This document shows, in pieces, positions 17,701-20,720 of a stretch of 20,720 bases of DNA. Numbering within the stretch: the stretch's first letter is position 1; each line of letters begins with the position of its first letter. This stretch comes from CAYMLL01 sp964390645 (GTDB lineage Bacteria > Planctomycetota > UBA8108), in NCBI GenBank assembly GCA_964390645.1, contig CAYMLL010000121.1, positions 1 to 20,720 on the forward strand, written 5' to 3'. Position numbers and translations under genes: made by a program. The notes beneath the pieces are model-generated. The model was not told the DNA's origin. It made no database searches and was given only the letters and a program-made list of their open reading frames with translations.

Positions 17701-19420
17701 GTGCGGCGTGTTCTCCGCGAGCTCGAATCTCCTCTTCGGACGCAACAAGGGCTTCGGCTACCAGGACCTCGCCAACGACCAGGGAATCTACACGTTCTGG
17801 CACAGCCGCTCGAACTGCTACGTCGATCACGTCAGCGGCGGCGGGTTGATGATCAAGCCGCCCCAGGCGATCTACTGCAAGTGCATGTGGTCGCTGCCGT
17901 TCACCGTCGCCATGGGAGAGGTACCGAGGCCCCCACCAAGCGCGCCGAAGTTCGCGCAGCCCGGCCCGAACCTGCCGGTGAAGCACCTGCACCTGGACTT
18001 CGGCTCCAACGGCGACCGCCGCGACGCGAAGGGACGCCTGTGGCTCTCCTCGACCAACCGACCGGTGAACCACAAGCTGCTTCTCGGCTACGACGTCCGG
18101 ATGCTCCTCCACGACGGTGGCAAGGATCTGCGTCGCAGCTCGATGTTCACGCACGTGGAGAACGCCGATGTGCCCTTCGTGTTCGCGACGGCGATCCTCG
18201 GACTGAAGCGCTGCGTGCTTCCGATCGTCCGCGAGGAGGACGGACCGGGCAGGTACAAGGTCCGTCTCGGCTTCGTTGCGCCGCGCGGAGACGTGGAGGG
18301 TCGGCGCGTCTTCGACGTGCGCCTCGGCGGCAAGACCGTCATCGCCGATCTCGACGTCGTCAAGGAGGCCGGCGGCGCCGAGATCGCGATGTGGCGGGAG
18401 TTCACGCTCGAGATCGACGGTGACCTCGTCCTCGATCTGGTCTGCGAGTCGGACTCTGCGGACGAGACCCGCCTACCGCTGATCAGCGGGCTCGAGGTCC
18501 TTCGCGAGGAGGTGCGAGAGCTCGGATTCGCCGCCCCGCACGACACCTGGCTCAACTTCGCCGCCCCCGAGAAGACCCTGACGATGCGGATCGCGAATCT
18601 CGGCGATGCGGCGGTGCGCGGGCGGATCGTCCTCGACGCTCCGAACGGCATCGACGCGAAGATCACGGGCGGCGACACGATCGATCTCGCGCCCTCCGGT
18701 CGCACGGAGGTCGAGGTCTCCGTCAAGGCGTCCGAAGAGACGCTCGTGGGTCGACACGAAGTCGGCATCCGGTTCGTCGACTCCAGTGGCGGCGCACGAC
18801 TCGAGCGCGCGGTCCCCGTGGAGTGGATGAGCGATCTCGAGCGGCGCACGATCCACGGCGGGTCGCGAACGGTGATGGAGGAGCAGCTGCGGCAAGCCGT
18901 CAGCCGACGAGTGCGCCCGCGCCGACACAACGAGGCGATCTTCGTCTCGCGCGGCGCCAGGAAACCTAACGACGGCGGCGCCGCGACGTCCTACCTCTGG
19001 TTTCACGTTCCGGGCGAGCTCCGCGGCAGGAGGATCCACGCGGCCCGGCTGCGACTGCACCGGGCTCCCGGATACGACGGGCTTCAGGGGTCGACGTCGC
19101 CCGTGAACGAAGCGCGTCGAGCCATCGTCAAGCGCATCCCCGGTCCGCCGTGGCCCGACGTCAACAAGATCGAGCCCGAGTCGCTTCCGCAGACGCTCGC
19201 GGACGCCCGTGAGCTGCACCCTCTCGCGGGCGACGAAGCGGTCCTCGAGGCCGCGCTGCCGGGCGCCCTCGAGGTCGACGTCAAGGACGGCAACATCTAC
19301 CTCGTGATCGAGCCGACCGCGCTCGGCGCCGCCGCCTACTGGGGCGGTGCGGCGACCGATCGCGACAAGGCGCCGATGCTCATCCTCGACTTCGAGAAGG
19401 CGTCCCGGACGTCGAAGTAG
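14783..19420 (+). CDS. Secreted PQQ-type beta-propeller protein with methyltransferase-like, malectin-like and DNRLRE-like domains
   Basis: 1545 residues from ATG 14783, chosen because it puts a standard signal peptide (hydrophobic 10-24, cleavage after ALA) at the N-terminus; ATGs at 14651 and 14741 are less likely. No strong ribosome site is seen. Residues 26-425 are PQQ-like propeller repeats (VFCLDAASGEMRW, VYCLDAASGEIVW, VYALDARTGELLW). Residues about 445-603 form a class I methyltransferase-like Rossmann insert (YALVLDCTSGRLALELA; LPYPSFFADLIVSEG) with a degraded glycine motif. The propeller resumes at about 611-1045 and ends in a cysteine segment (C1012, C1032, C1034). A malectin-like region follows (about 1070-1240; VFDVRLGGKTVIADLDVV), then an Ig-like NEW3-type domain (about 1255-1348), and a DNRLRE-like beta domain (about 1362-1540). 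It is probably a surface or periplasmic binding or scaffold protein for carbohydrate or cell-wall material; no enzymatic activity can be assigned. Confidence 0.92.
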   Translation: MGRPLRITHVLLPVVLLLPCVALAADWPTYRRDRLRSAVTPEKLQLPLKRLWSFRSRQSRHAPRPTLEPQRANFPDCSLYTLPVISAGDHVFASSAIEGRVFCLDAASGEMRWQFIAGAAVNRTPMFWEGKIYTGSDDGNVYCLDAASGEIVWTYQAAPTRRLFLAYGRMISVWPVRTDVLVDKGVAYFSAGVFPHEGTFVYALDARTGELLWRNGTQSEDGNQSSLAPGGHLYLTQLQAWVPKDFRGYANLPYGAPTAFRRSNGEHQGWPDPADPERPKIDSNSPWTRIFWPLFGVERDGVRYAGASAWKTENEEKGRQTVWSHDIPGRWVDHDSAVGVRIKGKPVIFRYDPDHSSIVLAGDVLFHTAFDTDPKKAVGSGLYARQLGDGKELWSTEFSDRANQLVVAGGRLFVGTRGGMIHAFAHDGDEHGEIVEEVDDAAPVAGDPLADAAETIIRESGVKSGYALVLDCTSGRLALELARRTNLYVCAVFDNDGAMHEARKIYTAAGLHASRIATWRRRGREKLPYPSFFADLIVSEGASTSGDLPGEVADWSRLLKPVRGIALMGAARSQETAASWVADAAQEGWKIVERDGWWARRDRPRLAGAGGWTHMHGDAGNTSCSHDDVLKAPLGVLWYGPPSVKSPSKHTSLIIDGILVLPDRHSLEACDQYTGRRLWKLDAKGIGASIAASRKHVYARFDKFLAQIDLLTGKHLTSFLTPFGKEHGWGWYAAAGDGKTIYGAAAGGFFATETESGKGNVLWTVGGPGSEEKIGGATAMSDGLIHVLGGEVQGEMRDDAIQAMRAFFSTQTAELREEFESQVAKRDIRRLTTIDASNGKILYRTGVDISNCGGKWLRGASFGSRGHYNPYVFLDIYARNGTVVIGSASRADKGWRQWNSGAYKTRALTAYDARTGKLLWYRFTNHRTRPVIVNDTIHAEPWAYDLRSGRKKTRVHPITGEEADWAWCRFDKQCGVFSASSNLLFGRNKGFGYQDLANDQGIYTFWHSRSNCYVDHVSGGGLMIKPPQAIYCKCMWSLPFTVAMGEVPRPPPSAPKFAQPGPNLPVKHLHLDFGSNGDRRDAKGRLWLSSTNRPVNHKLLLGYDVRMLLHDGGKDLRRSSMFTHVENADVPFVFATAILGLKRCVLPIVREEDGPGRYKVRLGFVAPRGDVEGRRVFDVRLGGKTVIADLDVVKEAGGAEIAMWREFTLEIDGDLVLDLVCESDSADETRLPLISGLEVLREEVRELGFAAPHDTWLNFAAPEKTLTMRIANLGDAAVRGRIVLDAPNGIDAKITGGDTIDLAPSGRTEVEVSVKASEETLVGRHEVGIRFVDSSGGARLERAVPVEWMSDLERRTIHGGSRTVMEEQLRQAVSRRVRPRRHNEAIFVSRGARKPNDGGAATSYLWFHVPGELRGRRIHAARLRLHRAPGYDGLQGSTSPVNEARRAIVKRIPGPPWPDVNKIEPESLPQTLADARELHPLAGDEAVLEAALPGALEVDVKDGNIYLVIEPTALGAAAYWGGAATDRDKAPMLILDFEKASRTSK

Positions 19421-19472
19421 TCGAGTTCTCCGCCGTTCGAGAGTCGCGGCCACGACCGGAGATGAAACGCGC

Positions 19473-19488
19473 CGGGTCGCAGGACCCG
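19473..19488 (+). terminator. Possible hairpin terminator after the propeller gene
   Basis: CGGGTC and GACCCG are perfect 6-bp arms around the tetraloop GCAG, 52 bases after the stop codon. No T-run follows, so it is not a classical intrinsic terminator; it may only pause polymerase or protect the 3' end. Confidence 0.25.
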
Positions 19489-19531
19489 CCGCCCCGCGCC
19501 CTGTGAGCCGTACACGGCACGCGTTCGAGCT

Positions 19532-19559
19532 TTGGTTCCCGTCCCCGGCGTTGTAGCAT
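19532..19559 (+). promoter_or_regulatory. Candidate promoter for the ThuA/SASA gene
   Basis: TAGCAT (19554-19559) matches 4/6 of the -10 consensus and is preceded by TTGGTT (19532-19537) with a 16-base spacer. The predicted start near 19566 would place the tandem duplication inside the 5' leader. The -35 match is weak. Confidence 0.33.
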
Positions 19560-19590
19560 GCTCGGGGATCGTCTCGGGTTCGGGGTCCGG

Positions 19591-19628
19591 CAGGTTTCGA
19601 CGACAACGACAGGTTTCGACGACAACGA
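19591..19628. repeat. 19-bp tandem duplication in the ThuA/SASA leader
   Basis: The unit CAGGTTTCGACGACAACGA is present twice, perfectly and without spacer (19591-19609, 19610-19628), and followed by CAGG, the beginning of a third copy. It ends 13 bases before the ATG at 19642. It may be a recent slippage duplication or a tandem regulator or leader element. Confidence 0.9.
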
Positions 19629-19641
19629 CAGGGTGAGCAGG

Positions 19642-20720
19642 ATGACCGGCAAACTTCGGCTGATGGCGCTCGGCGCCCTCGTTCTGTGCGCTCGATCCAC
19701 GATCGGCGCGGACAACCCCCACCTCGTCGTCTACCAGGGCGACAGCGGTCCGGGCGTCGGCAAGCACATCGCGCTGATCGCCGGTGACCACGAGTATCGC
19801 GGCGAGGAGACTCTGCCGGCGCTCGCACGCATCCTCGCGAAGCGATACGGCTTCAAGTGCAGCTGCTTCTTCACCACCGACCCGAAGACGGGGTTCATCC
19901 TCCCAGGCAGCTCGAACATCCGCGGGCTCGAGGCGCTCCGGACGGCGGACCTGATGATCGTCTTCCTGCGCTTCCAGGACTTCAAGGACGACGAGATGCA
20001 GCACGTCGTCGACTACCTCGACGCCGGCAAACCCGTGATGGGCCTGCGAACGTCGACACACGCGTTCAACATCGGAAACGGCAAGAAGTTCCACAAGTAC
20101 GGGGACCGCTACAAGGGCGATGACTATCGCGGCGGCTTCGGCCGTCAGGTTCTCGGCGAGCACTGGGTGGGCCACTACGGTCGCAACCATCGTCAAAGCT
20201 CGCTCCTGGTGCTGCAGGAGGATCAGCTCGCGCATCCGATCCTGCGCGGCGTCAAGGACGTCCACGCGCAGTGCGGCGGCTACAAGGCGAATCCCATCGA
20301 GGGCAGCGTCACGCTCGCCCGCGGCCGCATCCTCAACGGGATGACGCCGGACGCCGAGCCCGACGCGTCGAAGAAGGAGATGCCGGTCGCGTGGTATCGC
20401 ACCTACAAGGGCGCGAAGACCGGCAAGGAGGGTCGCGTCTTCACGACAACGCACGGAGCGTCGGAGGACATCCTCAATCCGGGCTTCCGTCGTATGATAA
20501 TCAACGCCAGCCTGTGGTGCATGAGCCTCGACGACGCGATCAAGCGCGACGGCCCGATCGACTTCGTCGGCCCCTACAATCCGGTGACGTTCTCGTTCGG
20601 CGGCCATCGAAAGGGCGTCAAGCCGGCCGACATCGCCGGCTGGGACACCCCGATCCTGGGCTCCAGCGGGGACAGGACACACCTTTTCATCCTCTCGGGA
20701 CAGTCGAACATGGCCGGACT
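19642..20720 (+). CDS. Secreted ThuA-domain protein fused to a sialate O-acetylesterase-type (SASA) domain (3' end beyond right edge)
   Basis: 359 complete codons from ATG 19642, preceded by AGGGTGAGCAGG. A signal peptide (residues 1-23, cleavage after IGA) indicates export. Residues about 40-300 form a ThuA-like domain, a class I amidotransferase-like fold: KHIALIAGDHEYRGEETLPALA, then LEALRTADLMIVFLRFQDF, GKPVMGLRTSTHAF, VFTTTHGASED and FRRMIINASLWCM. The nucleophile elbow seen in true amidotransferases is replaced here by GLRTSTHAF, so the activity of this half is unknown; ThuA domains are linked to sugar use. After a linker, the frame reaches THLFILSGQSNMAG at the window edge, the start of a SASA/SGNH-like esterase domain with catalytic Ser355 in GQSNM. 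The complete protein should be a secreted carbohydrate-related esterase fusion. It follows the propeller gene on the same strand by 221 bases. Confidence 0.9.
   Translation, partial: MTGKLRLMALGALVLCARSTIGADNPHLVVYQGDSGPGVGKHIALIAGDHEYRGEETLPALARILAKRYGFKCSCFFTTDPKTGFILPGSSNIRGLEALRTADLMIVFLRFQDFKDDEMQHVVDYLDAGKPVMGLRTSTHAFNIGNGKKFHKYGDRYKGDDYRGGFGRQVLGEHWVGHYGRNHRQSSLLVLQEDQLAHPILRGVKDVHAQCGGYKANPIEGSVTLARGRILNGMTPDAEPDASKKEMPVAWYRTYKGAKTGKEGRVFTTTHGASEDILNPGFRRMIINASLWCMSLDDAIKRDGPIDFVGPYNPVTFSFGGHRKGVKPADIAGWDTPILGSSGDRTHLFILSGQSNMAG

Larger units (their letters stand above)
19421..19641. other. Intergenic region before the ThuA/SASA gene
   Basis: 221 bases. It holds an inverted repeat (19473-19488), a candidate -10 element (19554-19559) and a 19-bp tandem duplication (19591-19628) just before the ThuA/SASA ribosome site. 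No gene was recognised. Confidence 0.6.

Overview
The window is GC-rich DNA from a free-living bacterium, most likely a member of the Planctomycetota or a close relative. This placement is an inference from family content: a MoxR/DUF58/BatA-type membrane array with very large VWA proteins, a DUF4091 lipoprotein, a secreted PQQ-type propeller with an embedded methyltransferase-like fold, and a ThuA plus sialate-O-acetylesterase-type fusion. No rRNA or other marker gene is present to prove it. No tRNA, rRNA, CRISPR array, insertion sequence or integrase was seen.

Layout. Positions 1-11266 (minus strand) hold one tight gene array read right to left: MoxR AAA+ ATPase (11266-10202), DUF58 (10196-9255), a 1005-residue BatA-type VWA membrane protein with a PA14-like domain (9230-6213), a 1060-residue VWA/amidotransferase-like membrane protein (6203-3021), and a DUF4175-like membrane coiled-coil protein (3024 to beyond the left edge). 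Gaps are 5, 24 and 9 bases, then a 4-base ATGA overlap, so this is almost certainly an operon. A 268-base gap separates it from a further minus-strand pair: a DUF4091 glycoside-hydrolase-like lipoprotein (14473-12627, broken by a frameshift inside an extremely GC-rich block) followed by a membrane-anchored FGE/sulfatase-modifying-factor-fold protein (12557-11535). A 309-base divergent intergenic region leads to two plus-strand genes for secreted proteins: a 1545-residue multidomain propeller protein (14783-19420) and a ThuA/SASA fusion (19642 to beyond the right edge).

How the parts may work together. The left array looks like an envelope complex. The cytosolic MoxR ATPase and DUF58 protein would act on, or assemble, two large membrane VWA proteins and the coiled-coil partner. 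The right half encodes secreted or surface carbohydrate-related proteins (DUF4091, malectin-like, DNRLRE-like, ThuA, SASA). The PA14-like domain in the BatA-type protein is the only sequence hint that the two halves might share a glycan-related theme; that link is inference.

Most striking observations: a PA14-like domain in a BatA-type VWA protein; a methyltransferase-like domain with a degraded SAM motif inside an exported propeller; a frameshift at a 93% GC palindromic block in the DUF4091 gene; and a 19-bp tandem duplication in the leader of the ThuA/SASA gene. Nothing here is clearly a wholly new system. The best candidate for undescribed biology is the PA14-bearing MoxR-VWA array.
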